Source: an archaeon
GTDB lineage: Archaea; Thermoproteota; Nitrososphaeria; Nitrososphaerales; JACAEJ01
Direction of reading: 5' to 3'
Length of the DNA: 9,361 bases
Assembly (NCBI GenBank): GCA_024256265.1
Contig: JACGUK010000041.1
Location: 1 to 9,361 of the forward strand
The position numbers and the translations under genes were made by a program. The notes below the pieces were generated by a model that did no database searches, had not been told where the DNA came from, and saw only the letters and a program-made list of their open reading frames with translations. Below are positions 1-5,919 of the stretch, piece by piece. The stretch's first letter is position 1; each line of letters starts with the position of its first letter.

Positions 1-309
1 CTTGAGCTGTCCACTAAGCGTACCGTTGTATACTGGCGTTCCGAAAAGCATAGCATCTGCCTCTTCAAGCTTGACATAGGCTTCGGTCATGTCATCTTTC
101 TGTATGCAGCCCATCTTCTTTCTAATACAGTAATCGCAATGAAGACAGAAGTTTATCTTCTTTCCATAAAAATGAAAATAATCTGTCTTAACCTGGAATT
201 TTTCTTCAGCATATTCCAAAGCCTTCCTGACAACGAAATCGGTGGCGGCTTTCCTCGGACTTCCTGAAATGCCCAAAATAGTCAGTTTCGAGCTTTTCAA
301 TCTAATCAC
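1..309 (-). CDS. Iron-sulfur flavoprotein-like NAD(P)H-dependent FMN reductase family protein (partial, C-terminus beyond window)
   Basis: The minus-strand frame gives 103 residues from a GTG at 309 down to the window edge, so only the N-terminal part is present. It opens with the flavodoxin-like FMN phosphate-binding loop GISGSPRK (residues 13-20). A cysteine cluster C55-x2-C58-x2-C61-x6-C68 follows, then GTPVYNGTLSGQLK (residues 90-103), typical of the NADPH-dependent FMN reductase fold. The compact CX2CX2CXnC motif is the 4Fe-4S signature of archaeal iron-sulfur flavoproteins (Isf), which accept electrons from ferredoxin and pass them to acceptors such as O2 or peroxide in methanogens. An in-frame stop at 319-321 leaves GTG 309, or TTG at 300, as the start. 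The gene diverges from the AfpA pair across a 131-bp spacer, which suggests linked redox roles. Family assignment is firm; the exact acceptor cannot be read from the sequence. Confidence 0.85.
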   Translation of the reverse strand, partial: MIRLKSSKLTILGISGSPRKAATDFVVRKALEYAEEKFQVKTDYFHFYGKKINFCLHCDYCIRKKMGCIQKDDMTEAYVKLEEADAMLFGTPVYNGTLSGQLK

Positions 310-344
310 TAAGTTATTTTAATGCCATAGTTACGAATCAGATG

Positions 345-356
345 AACTTAATAAAT
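345..356 (-). promoter_or_regulatory. Candidate TATA box for the minus-strand flavoprotein
   Basis: On the minus strand this reads ATTTATTAAGTT. It lies about 42 nt upstream of the GTG at 309, predicting a start of transcription near 325 and a leader of roughly 15 nt. No Shine-Dalgarno motif is visible in that leader. The call rests on AT-rich composition and spacing only. Confidence 0.35.
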
Positions 357-400
357 GATCTGTTCCTCAAACCATCTCTCTGCCGTGATAACATCAATAT

Positions 401-410
401 GTATTTATGA
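401..410 (+). promoter_or_regulatory. Candidate TATA box for the first afpA paralogue
   Basis: The sequence GTATTTATGA is centred about 34 nt before the TTG start at 441. With the usual archaeal spacing of about 26 nt from TATA box to transcription start, the mRNA would have a leader of only a few bases. No purine-rich ribosome-binding motif precedes the TTG. Confidence 0.45.
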
Positions 411-440
411 TTTCATGGAATAATTAAAGTTGAAGTAGGC

Positions 441-1013
441 TTGAGCTCACAAAAATCACCAATAAAGATAGCTTGGGGGATAACAGGCGCAGGAGATCTG
501 CTACCTGAGACGATCCAAATTATGAGAAGGATAGTTGAGAGGGGAAATGCAAAGGTACAACCATTCTTGTCTAAGGAAGCACTCATAGTTGTGTTATGGT
601 ATGACCTATGGTATGAACTGAAGAAAATCTCCTCTAGGATTCTGGTGGAAAAAAGCGCGAATGTTCCTTTTATAGCAGGCCCTCTTCAACTTGGAAAGTA
701 CAAATTCCTTCTGATAGCTCCGGCAACTGGTAATACTGTAGCCAAGATAGTTAACGGAATAGCAGACACACTTGTAACCAACGCTGTCGCACAAGCTCAA
801 AAGGGTAATGTGCCTGTATACATACTCCCATCGGATCGAGAGACAGAAACTGGAAAGATAACAACGATCTTGCCTACAGGGGAGAAGAAGGATTTGATAA
901 TAAGAGACGTTGATCTCATGAACTTTAGGAAGCTTAAAGCTATGAAAGGAATAACAATTATAACCAGACCTAATGAGATAGAAGAGATAGTAAAAAGAGA
1001 AGTCTCGTCTTAG
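441..1013 (+). CDS. afpA: Archaeoflavoprotein AfpA family FMN protein, paralogue 1
   Basis: This 190-residue protein belongs to the flavoprotein (HFCD-like) fold used by AfpA of Archaeoglobus fulgidus and by the related dihydromethanopterin reductase DmrB. The FMN-site motif APATGNTVAK lies at residues 93-102, followed by the conserved stretch NGIADTLVTNAVAQAQKG (104-121). The C-terminal part has the family pattern TTILPTGEK, then a VD..NFRKL segment and a GI.II..P.EIEEI ending. AfpA is known to be a cytosolic FMN homodimer reduced by ferredoxin but not by NAD(P)H, donating electrons to quinones, ferric iron or O2. The TTG at 441 is chosen because the paralogue at 1223 begins at the same codon and DNA similarity starts there. 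The gene diverges from an Isf-like gene. A DmrB-like pterin reductase role is the main alternative. Confidence 0.85.
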   Translation: MSSQKSPIKIAWGITGAGDLLPETIQIMRRIVERGNAKVQPFLSKEALIVVLWYDLWYELKKISSRILVEKSANVPFIAGPLQLGKYKFLLIAPATGNTVAKIVNGIADTLVTNAVAQAQKGNVPVYILPSDRETETGKITTILPTGEKKDLIIRDVDLMNFRKLKAMKGITIITRPNEIEEIVKREVSS

Positions 1014-1027
1014 TTTTTTAAACTTCT
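1014..1027 (+). terminator. Oligo-T terminator after afpA paralogue 1
   Basis: A run of six T residues follows the TAG stop immediately, without a clear hairpin. Archaeal RNA polymerase commonly terminates at such T tracts. With the separate promoter-like box near 1190, it suggests that the two afpA copies can be transcribed independently. Confidence 0.4.
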
Positions 1028-1086
1028 TCGTTAGTAATATAAGCATATAAGGCGATAGGGTTGATAGAGCTTAAAGCCATGATCCT

Positions 1087-1200
1087 TGTTATCATCTCTT
1101 AAAGATAGAATCTTTGGACATCGAGAATATAGTCTTCTCATATCCTCAAGATCATTCAATAGATGCTATACATGATTTAGCAAAATCTTTAAGATACTAG
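1087..1200 (+). other. Short open frame between the afpA copies, unidentified
   Basis: A TTG-started frame of 37 codons ends in TAG at 1198-1200. It fills most of the 209-bp gap between the two afpA copies. Its C-terminal residues (SLDIENIVFSYPQDHS, then IDAIHDLAKSLRY) look protein-like, with an amphipathic helix pattern, but I do not recognise a family. It has no visible ribosome-binding motif, and its 3' end overlaps the promoter-like box of the second afpA copy. It could be a degraded fragment left by the duplication, or chance. Confidence 0.15.
1187..1195 (+). promoter_or_regulatory. Candidate TATA box for the second afpA paralogue
   Basis: The sequence CTTTAAGAT is centred about 32 nt before the TTG at 1223, nearly the same offset as for paralogue 1. 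No Shine-Dalgarno motif lies between box and start, so near-leaderless initiation is inferred. Confidence 0.45.
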
Positions 1201-1222
1201 CAAGAGATTACTTTAACTTCAC

Positions 1223-1795
1223 TTGAGCTCACAAAAATTACCTATAAAGATAGCTTGGGGGATAACAGGCTCAGGAGATCATTTACCTGAAACGATTCAA
1301 GTTATAAAGAGGGTAGTTGAGAGAGGAGACGCAAAAGTACAGGCATTTCTTTCTAAATCAGCCGTTATAGTTGTGAGATGGTATAAGCTATGGAATGAGC
1401 TAGAGGAAATCTCCCCGAAGATTATGGTGGAAGAAAGCGCAAATTTTCCTTTCATAGCAGGTCAGCTTCAAATTGGAAAGTTCAAATTTCTTTTAGTGGC
1501 TCCAGCAACTGCTAATACTGTAGCTAAGATAGTCAATGGCATAGCAGACTCATTGGTAACTAACGCTGTTGCGCAAGCTCAAAAGGGTAATGTGCCTGTA
1601 TATGTACTCCCAGTGGATCAAGAGACAGAAACTGGGAAGATAACAACGATCTTGCCTACAGGGGAGAAGATAGATTTGACCATGAGGGAAGTCGATATTA
1701 TGAACTTTAGAAAGCTTAAAGAAATGGAAGGAATAAAAGTTATAACGAGTCCTCATGAAATAGAAGAGATAATAAAAAGAGAAGCCCAGTCTTAG
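1223..1795 (+). CDS. afpA: Archaeoflavoprotein AfpA family FMN protein, paralogue 2
   Basis: This is a second 190-residue AfpA-type flavoprotein with the same length and the same TTG start as the copy at 441. By hand count 146 of 190 residues match. The FMN-site motif reads APATANTVAK (residues 93-102), and the following block, residues 103-127, differs from paralogue 1 at one position only (110). Differences concentrate in residues 46-75, where several charges are reversed (K61E, K62E, D55K, K71E relative to paralogue 1). FMN binding and ferredoxin-linked electron transfer are expected from the family. The spared cofactor region and the changed helix suggest two functional copies with different partners, or subunits of a mixed oligomer. 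DNA similarity begins at the start codon, while the upstream regions differ. Confidence 0.85.
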   Translation: MSSQKLPIKIAWGITGSGDHLPETIQVIKRVVERGDAKVQAFLSKSAVIVVRWYKLWNELEEISPKIMVEESANFPFIAGQLQIGKFKFLLVAPATANTVAKIVNGIADSLVTNAVAQAQKGNVPVYVLPVDQETETGKITTILPTGEKIDLTMREVDIMNFRKLKEMEGIKVITSPHEIEEIIKREAQS

Positions 1796-1796
1796 T

Positions 1797-1817
1797 TCTG
1801 TCTTTTTAAATTTTAAC
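1797..1817 (+). terminator. T-rich terminator after afpA paralogue 2
   Basis: The bases after the TAG stop contain TCTTTTTAAATTTT with no strong stem. It is a plausible archaeal oligo-T termination site, separating the redox genes from the RAM-domain operon. Confidence 0.35.
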
Positions 1818-1832
1818 TTCTACTTCCAAAAT

Positions 1833-1843
1833 CCATATTAAAG
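1833..1843 (+). promoter_or_regulatory. Candidate TATA box for the RAM-domain operon
   Basis: The sequence CCATATTAAAG is centred about 26 nt upstream of the ATG at 1864, the spacing expected for a leaderless transcript. An ATG at 1853 hits a stop after four codons and is not the start. Confidence 0.45.
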
Positions 1844-1863
1844 ACTTCAGTTATGGCTAAGGT

Positions 1864-2091
1864 ATGAAGGCTTGCTTACTCATCAAGACACAACCAGCTA
1901 AGTACGATCAAGTAAGAAAGAAAGTAAGTGAAATGAAGGGCATAAAATTTGCTTTTTCAGTCTTAGGAAGAACGGATGTAGTTGCAAATGCAGAGGTTGC
2001 AAACTTGAAGGAGCTTGGCACTTTAGCATTAAAAATAGGCGGCATAGATGGTGTATTCGCTACTGAGACCCTTATAGGTTTGGAGGCATGA
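1864..2091 (+). CDS. Stand-alone Lrp/AsnC ligand-binding (RAM) domain protein, first copy
   Basis: This 75-residue protein is a single Lrp/AsnC-type regulation-of-amino-acid-metabolism (RAM) domain. It shows the first strand KACLLIKT, a helix, the FAFSVLGRTDVVANAEV segment (residues 29-45), a second helix and a closing strand with the conserved TETLIG. No helix-turn-helix precedes it, and the upstream sequence has no room for one. Such stand-alone domains form dimers and higher oligomers that bind amino acids, and they can modify full-length Lrp regulators. It therefore probably senses a small molecule rather than binding DNA itself. It is the first gene of a two-gene operon, four bases ahead of a related RAM protein. 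The ligand and the partner regulator cannot be deduced, and no Lrp with a DNA-binding domain lies in this window. Confidence 0.8.
   Translation: MKACLLIKTQPAKYDQVRKKVSEMKGIKFAFSVLGRTDVVANAEVANLKELGTLALKIGGIDGVFATETLIGLEA
2082..2086 (+). promoter_or_regulatory. Shine-Dalgarno motif of the second RAM gene
   Basis: GGAGG inside the last codons of the first RAM gene lies nine bases before the ATG at 2096. It fixes that start and shows that the downstream gene of this operon uses a ribosome-binding site, unlike the first genes of the transcripts here. Confidence 0.6.
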
Positions 2092-2095
2092 TGCT

Positions 2096-2323
2096 ATGAT
2101 AAATGGTTTAATGCTCATAAAGGCTACAGCCGCAAATTCTCCTAGCATAGTAAAAGAGGCAAAGGCGATAAAGGGAGTTACAGACGCATACATGGTCTTC
2201 GGGCGTTTTGATATAGTGATCTTCCTAGAGGCTGAGGACTTCTTAAAGCTCAAGGATATAGCAAAGAAGATATCATCTTTACAGGGAATAAAGAGCACAG
2301 AAACTCTCCCACAGGGAGACTAA
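2096..2323 (+). CDS. Stand-alone Lrp/AsnC ligand-binding (RAM) domain protein, second copy
   Basis: This is a second 75-residue RAM domain, with the strand GLMLIKAT, a helix ending in IKGVTDAYMVFGRFDIVIFLE (split here as IKGVTDAYMV and FGRFDIVIFLE) and the final STETLPQGD. It matches the preceding gene at the GR-D core, the KG(I/V) turn and the TETL ending. Otherwise it is clearly diverged, so the duplication is old. It lacks a DNA-binding domain. The four-base spacing, the shared promoter and the GGAGG ribosome-binding motif indicate co-expression, and assembly of the two into a mixed oligomer is possible. Its role as an amino-acid-responsive modulator is inferred from the family, not from a visible ligand. 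Confidence 0.8.
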   Translation: MINGLMLIKATAANSPSIVKEAKAIKGVTDAYMVFGRFDIVIFLEAEDFLKLKDIAKKISSLQGIKSTETLPQGD

Positions 2324-2332
2324 CCTTTTTTT
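2305..2332 (+). terminator. Hairpin plus T-run terminator overlapping the end of the RAM operon
   Basis: TCTCCC and GGGAGA form a perfect six-base stem around an ACA loop (2305-2319). Seven T residues at 2326-2332 and further T runs to 2353 follow. The hairpin lies within the last codons of the second RAM gene, so the stop codon sits between stem and T-run. It resembles an intrinsic terminator; archaeal termination may need only the T-run. Confidence 0.5.
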
Positions 2333-2379
2333 ATTTTTCCATCACAATTTTTTGGACTGCAACAAATGGAGATATGATA

Positions 2380-2389
2380 CATATATAAG
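2380..2389 (+). promoter_or_regulatory. Candidate TATA box for the P-type ATPase
   Basis: CATATATAAG is the best TATA match in the window. Transcription is predicted to start near 2410, leaving a leader of about 25 nt before the ATG at 2435. No strong Shine-Dalgarno motif is visible in that leader (AGGTT near 2424 is weak). Confidence 0.5.
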
Positions 2390-2434
2390 TTGCTAAAGTG
2401 CTGAAGGATTTCAAGACTTGAGCAGGTTCAAGAA

Positions 2435-5167
2435 ATGATTCCCGAGAAGAATTGGCACGCAATAGAGGTCTCGGATGTGCTACAGACGCTACGCACAGAT
2501 AGAGAGAGGGGGTTATCTGACGATGAGGTTAAGTCCAGATTGGCTGTCTATGGCCCAAATGAGCTTGTGAGGGAGGAGAAGGTCTCCCCTTTGAAGATTT
2601 TCTTCAAGCAGTTCGCAAACATACTGTTAGGCATCTTATTGGTCGCTACTGCCATTTCAGCGTTTTTGGGAGAAGTGATTGATGCAATAGTCATATCCGT
2701 CATAGTCTTCTTCGTCGTCATACTAGGATTCGTCCAAGAATACAGGGCTGAAAGAACTCTGGAATCGCTGAAGAAGATGCTGAGCCCCACATGCACTGTC
2801 ATACGAGACGGCAAAGAGAAGGAGATACTGGTAAAAGAGGTAGTTCCTGGGGACATAGTTGTTCTAAAAGACGGGGACAAAGTGCCGGCCGACATAAGAT
2901 TGGTTGAAACAGTGAACCTTCAAGTAGATGAGGCTCCCTTGACGGGTGAGTCAGTTCCTGTTATGAAGACGTTGACCGTGTTACCAGAGAAAATTCCTGT
3001 AGTGGATAGGACCAATATGGTGTTTTCTGGGACCACTATCACTTATGGTAAGGGAAAGGGGGTTGTGACTGCATCAGGGATGGAAACCGAGTTCGGCAAG
3101 ATTGCCAAGGAAGCCACAGCAGTAACCACGGAGAGGTCGCCACTTGAGAGGCGAATGAGTGAGATAGGCAGAAAGCTCGGCTTAATAGCACTGGTAGTGA
3201 TATCCATAATAGCCGTGGTAGAAGTAGCAGAAGAGTATATTATACTCGGATTCATCAGCCTTGGCTTCTTTCTTGAGGTCTTTATGTTTGGCATCGCCTT
3301 AGCCGTCGCCGCTGTCCCTGAAGCGCTACCAGCCATTGTAACTGGAAGCTTGGCAATAAGTATGCACATCATGGCCAAGAGGAACGCTTTGATCAGAAGG
3401 ATGCCTGTCGTTGAGACCTTGGGCTCCACACAGATAATATGCTCAGACAAAACGGGTACGCTTACGAAGGGAGAGATGACCGTAAGGCGGGTCTACGTCG
3501 ATGGGAAAAAATTAGAAGTCACTGGCGTTGGTTACGAGCCAAGAGGTGAGATACTTTATGGTGAAATACCCATCGACCCCGGCTTGAAGAACGTTTTGGC
3601 AAGACTCGCCAAGGCCGTCCTACTTTGTAATGATGCAAGGCTTGAGACGGATAACAGCAAATGGACGGTAAAGGGTGATCCCACGGAGGGTGCCTTGATT
3701 GTACTGGCCGAGAAGATGGGCTTGAGGCAAAATGAGGTTAGAGAGCTTTACCCTAGGGTGGCGGAGGTGCCCTTCAGCTCTGAGCGGAAACTTATGACAA
3801 CGGTCCACTCTACCCAAGATGGTACTTATGTTGCCTATATGAAGGGCGCCCCCGAAATGGTATTGAAGCATTGTAGCTATCTCTTCAAAGATGGGCAGAT
3901 GAGAGAGATGAATGAGGAAGATAGAAAGCTTATTTCAGCGGTTAACGAGGAGATGGCTGAGAATGCCCTACGGACCCTAGGGGTAGCTGAAAGGGTACTA
4001 CCTATAGATCTAGATCTCTCAGACAGTGAGCATCTTGAAACAGATTTTTCATTCCTTGGGCTAGTAGGCATGATCGATCCTCCAAGGACGGAGGCGGTGA
4101 AGGCAGTTGAGACGGCTAAGCAGGTGGGTATGACCCCCATAATGATTACGGGGGACCATAAGCTAACAGCCGTAGCCATAGCCAAAGAGATGGGCATATA
4201 CAAAGAAGGTGACCTTGTCTTAACAGGTGAAGAGCTAGAGCGACTAAGCGACGAGGAATTTGAGAGATATGTCGAGAAGGTAACTGTTTATGCTCGTGTT
4301 TCACCCTTCCATAAGCTCAGAATAGTCGAGGCATGGAAGAAGAAGGGCCGTGTAGTGGCTATGACAGGGGACGGTGTAAATGATGCTCCGGCCTTGAAGC
4401 GCTCAGATATAGGCATTGCGATGGGCATTTCAGGAACGGATGTCACGAAGGAAGCCTCAGACTTAGTCTTGGCTGATGATAACTTCGCCACTATAGTCAA
4501 GGCCATCGAGCTTGGGCGATGGATATATGACAACATAAAGAAGTACTTAGCATATCTTCTTCAAGCTAACCTCGTAGAGATAGCTGTGATGAGTATAGGG
4601 GCCTTGCTTATCTTGCGCTTTATGGGATTCTATGGGGAGGCTGCACTTCCGCTTCTTCCTGTCCACATTCTTTACATAAATCTGGCTACGGATGGTCTCC
4701 CTGCCCTAGCCTTAGGCTTCAGCCCATCAGACCCAGACTTAATGAAAAGACCTCCTAGGACTAAGGACGAGCCTGTCTTCACACGGGACGTGGTGTTATT
4801 CCTCATAAGGGCACTAATTGTAGAAACCCCTGTTCTCACACTCGCTTTTATAAGTGGGTTGTCATATGGAATGGACGCCGCCAGAACTAGACTATTCCTC
4901 ATGTTCATCTTTGTCGAGCTGGCTGTGGCATTGAACTGCCGCTCACTACTCTTCACAATAGATAAGGCGAAACCCCATAAGTGGCTTCTACTCGCTGTAA
5001 TTTGGGAGAGCCTTTTAGTCGCTGTATTGCTACATATACCCATGGCACGAGAAGCCCTGAACATACTCTATCCTACATTCGAAGACATAATCTGGGTGGC
5101 AGGAGGCGTACTGGCAACTTTCATTAGCATAGAAGGCCTCAAACACTTTGCCCTGATCAGACGGTAA
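2435..5167 (+). CDS. P-type cation-transporting ATPase, Ca2+ (P2A/PacL-SERCA-like) branch
   Basis: This 910-residue protein has every catalytic motif of a P-type pump. They are TGES (170-173) in the actuator domain, DKTGTLT with phosphorylated Asp338, KGAPE (470-474) in the nucleotide-binding domain, TGD (572-574) and TGDGVNDAP (644-652). Ten membrane helices are expected. The ion-binding helices resemble Ca2+ pumps: PEALP (295-299) in M4, N712 and E715 in M5, and N749, T752, D753 in the M6 motif NLATDGLPA. These match SERCA E309, N768, E771, N796, T799 and D800. The position of SERCA E908 in M8 is Leu838, within ALNCRS, which recalls Golgi SPCA/PMR1 pumps. Length fits bacterial and archaeal Ca2+-ATPases. 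It probably exports Ca2+ (or Mn2+) across the cell membrane using ATP. Base composition is GC-richer than its neighbours. It stands alone with its own TATA box. Confidence 0.9.
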   Translation: MIPEKNWHAIEVSDVLQTLRTDRERGLSDDEVKSRLAVYGPNELVREEKVSPLKIFFKQFANILLGILLVATAISAFLGEVIDAIVISVIVFFVVILGFVQEYRAERTLESLKKMLSPTCTVIRDGKEKEILVKEVVPGDIVVLKDGDKVPADIRLVETVNLQVDEAPLTGESVPVMKTLTVLPEKIPVVDRTNMVFSGTTITYGKGKGVVTASGMETEFGKIAKEATAVTTERSPLERRMSEIGRKLGLIALVVISIIAVVEVAEEYIILGFISLGFFLEVFMFGIALAVAAVPEALPAIVTGSLAISMHIMAKRNALIRRMPVVETLGSTQIICSDKTGTLTKGEMTVRRVYVDGKKLEVTGVGYEPRGEILYGEIPIDPGLKNVLARLAKAVLLCNDARLETDNSKWTVKGDPTEGALIVLAEKMGLRQNEVRELYPRVAEVPFSSERKLMTTVHSTQDGTYVAYMKGAPEMVLKHCSYLFKDGQMREMNEEDRKLISAVNEEMAENALRTLGVAERVLPIDLDLSDSEHLETDFSFLGLVGMIDPPRTEAVKAVETAKQVGMTPIMITGDHKLTAVAIAKEMGIYKEGDLVLTGEELERLSDEEFERYVEKVTVYARVSPFHKLRIVEAWKKKGRVVAMTGDGVNDAPALKRSDIGIAMGISGTDVTKEASDLVLADDNFATIVKAIELGRWIYDNIKKYLAYLLQANLVEIAVMSIGALLILRFMGFYGEAALPLLPVHILYINLATDGLPALALGFSPSDPDLMKRPPRTKDEPVFTRDVVLFLIRALIVETPVLTLAFISGLSYGMDAARTRLFLMFIFVELAVALNCRSLLFTIDKAKPHKWLLLAVIWESLLVAVLLHIPMAREALNILYPTFEDIIWVAGGVLATFISIEGLKHFALIRR

Positions 5168-5207
5168 GCACTGTGCAACCAAACCCATCTTCTATCTTTA
5201 CTTTCAT
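5157..5207 (-). other. Mini open frame (16 codons) with a good Shine-Dalgarno motif, possible gene remnant
   Basis: On the minus strand AAGGAG lies six bases before an ATG at 5207-5205. That ATG opens a 16-codon frame (MKVKIEDGFGCTVLTV) ending in TGA at 5159-5157, inside the end of the ATPase gene. The AT-rich box at 5229-5239 is about 27 nt upstream on this strand too. It may be the start of a gene cut off where the ATPase segment joins, a tiny peptide, or chance. I do not recognise the peptide. Confidence 0.15.
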
Positions 5208-5228
5208 AAGCATCTCCTTAAGTAGAAG

Positions 5229-5239
5229 GGTTTATGTAA
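5229..5239 (+). promoter_or_regulatory. Candidate TATA box for the split methyltransferase gene
   Basis: GGTTTATGTAA is centred 27 nt upstream of the GTG at 5262, which is the leaderless spacing. This placement supports GTG 5262 as the original start of the methyltransferase, rather than the TTG at 5402. Confidence 0.45.
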
Positions 5240-5261
5240 CGAATTCTAATTATCATACGAT

Positions 5262-5884
5262 GTGAACATTCAAGACATTTTGCTTTTAATCCTTATCATC
5301 TTATTCGTATATCGGCAAAAATCCACCCATCCCCAATTCCAAGACAACTTCTTAGAATACTTGACATTCCAGTTAGAGATTACATCTTAAGCAGAGAAGA
5401 ATTGTTGAGAAGGTCAGGTCTTAAATCTGGACAGAATGTCCTTGAAGTTGGTTGTGGCACTGGTTTTTACACTATTAAGGCATCTGAGATTGTAAAGGAA
5501 GGAATTGTTCACTCATTAGATATTCAGGATTTGGCTTTAGCAAAGGTAATGAAAAAGGTTGAGGAGAATAAAGTCAAAAACGTCATGCTTGTAATGGCAG
5601 ACGCTCAAAACTTGCCCTTTAAGGAACAAGCCTTCGACATAGCTTTCTTGTTTACAGTCATAGGAGAGATTCCTAAAAAAGAGATAGCCCTCAAGGAGTT
5701 ACATCGAGTATTAAAGCCTGATGGTTTATTATCCATCACAGAGTTTCTCCCCGATCCTCATTACGTTATGAGAAGAAATCTCATCTCTCTCGCTGAGAGA
5801 CTTGGTTTTAATCAGACCGAAAAATATGGCAATTTCTTCTGCTATACTGTAAACTTTCAAAAAGTAGATTTAGCGCAAAGATAA
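5262..5884 (+). CDS. Class I SAM-dependent methyltransferase with N-terminal membrane anchor, split by a one-base frameshift
   Basis: The catalytic part is a Rossmann methyltransferase. It has the SAM-binding motif VLEVGCGTGFYT, an acidic second strand end (SLDIQ), ADAQNLPF, and the late motif ELHRVLKPDGLLSITEF followed by PDPHY. Opening it at TTG 5402 would cut off the family's usual N-terminal segment. Reading upstream in the same frame gives IHPSPIPRQLLRILDIP and then VRDYILSREELLRRSGLKSG, a typical methyltransferase lead-in, but with no start codon. In the adjacent frame a GTG at 5262 encodes a hydrophobic helix (DILLLILIILFVY) followed by RQK. Joining the two at the A5 run (5317-5321) by a -1 shift, or one extra A, gives about 207 residues with an N-terminal anchor. 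The cause may be an assembly error, a real mutation or ribosomal/transcriptional slippage. The substrate is unknown. Confidence 0.7.
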
Positions 5885-5919
5885 TGTAAAGTATGACCAT
5901 TAGTATTATTAGTGGATTA

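Noticed and set aside
606..1046. Minus-strand open frame of 146 codons opposite the first afpA copy
   Set aside because: It lies antisense to a clear conserved gene. A similar shorter frame lies opposite the second copy at 1550-1756, as expected from shared sequence, and its product is cysteine/tyrosine-rich without any recognisable fold.
3043..3450. Minus-strand open frame of 135 codons inside the ATPase gene
   Set aside because: It is a shadow of the ATPase coding sequence, with serine/threonine/isoleucine-rich translation and no motif. The same holds for other antisense frames at 2548-2895, 3877-4203 and 4672-5064.
5313..5325. Programmed -1 frameshift signal in the methyltransferase gene
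   Set aside because: The A5 run allows slippage of a single AAA codon, but there is no good X-XXY-YYZ heptamer and no evident downstream stem or pseudoknot. An indel or assembly error is the simpler reading, so slippage is kept only as an alternative.
5402..5884. TTG 5402 as the natural start of the methyltransferase
   Set aside because: The in-frame sequence upstream continues a methyltransferase-like N-terminal segment, and no TATA-like box sits at the leaderless distance from 5402.
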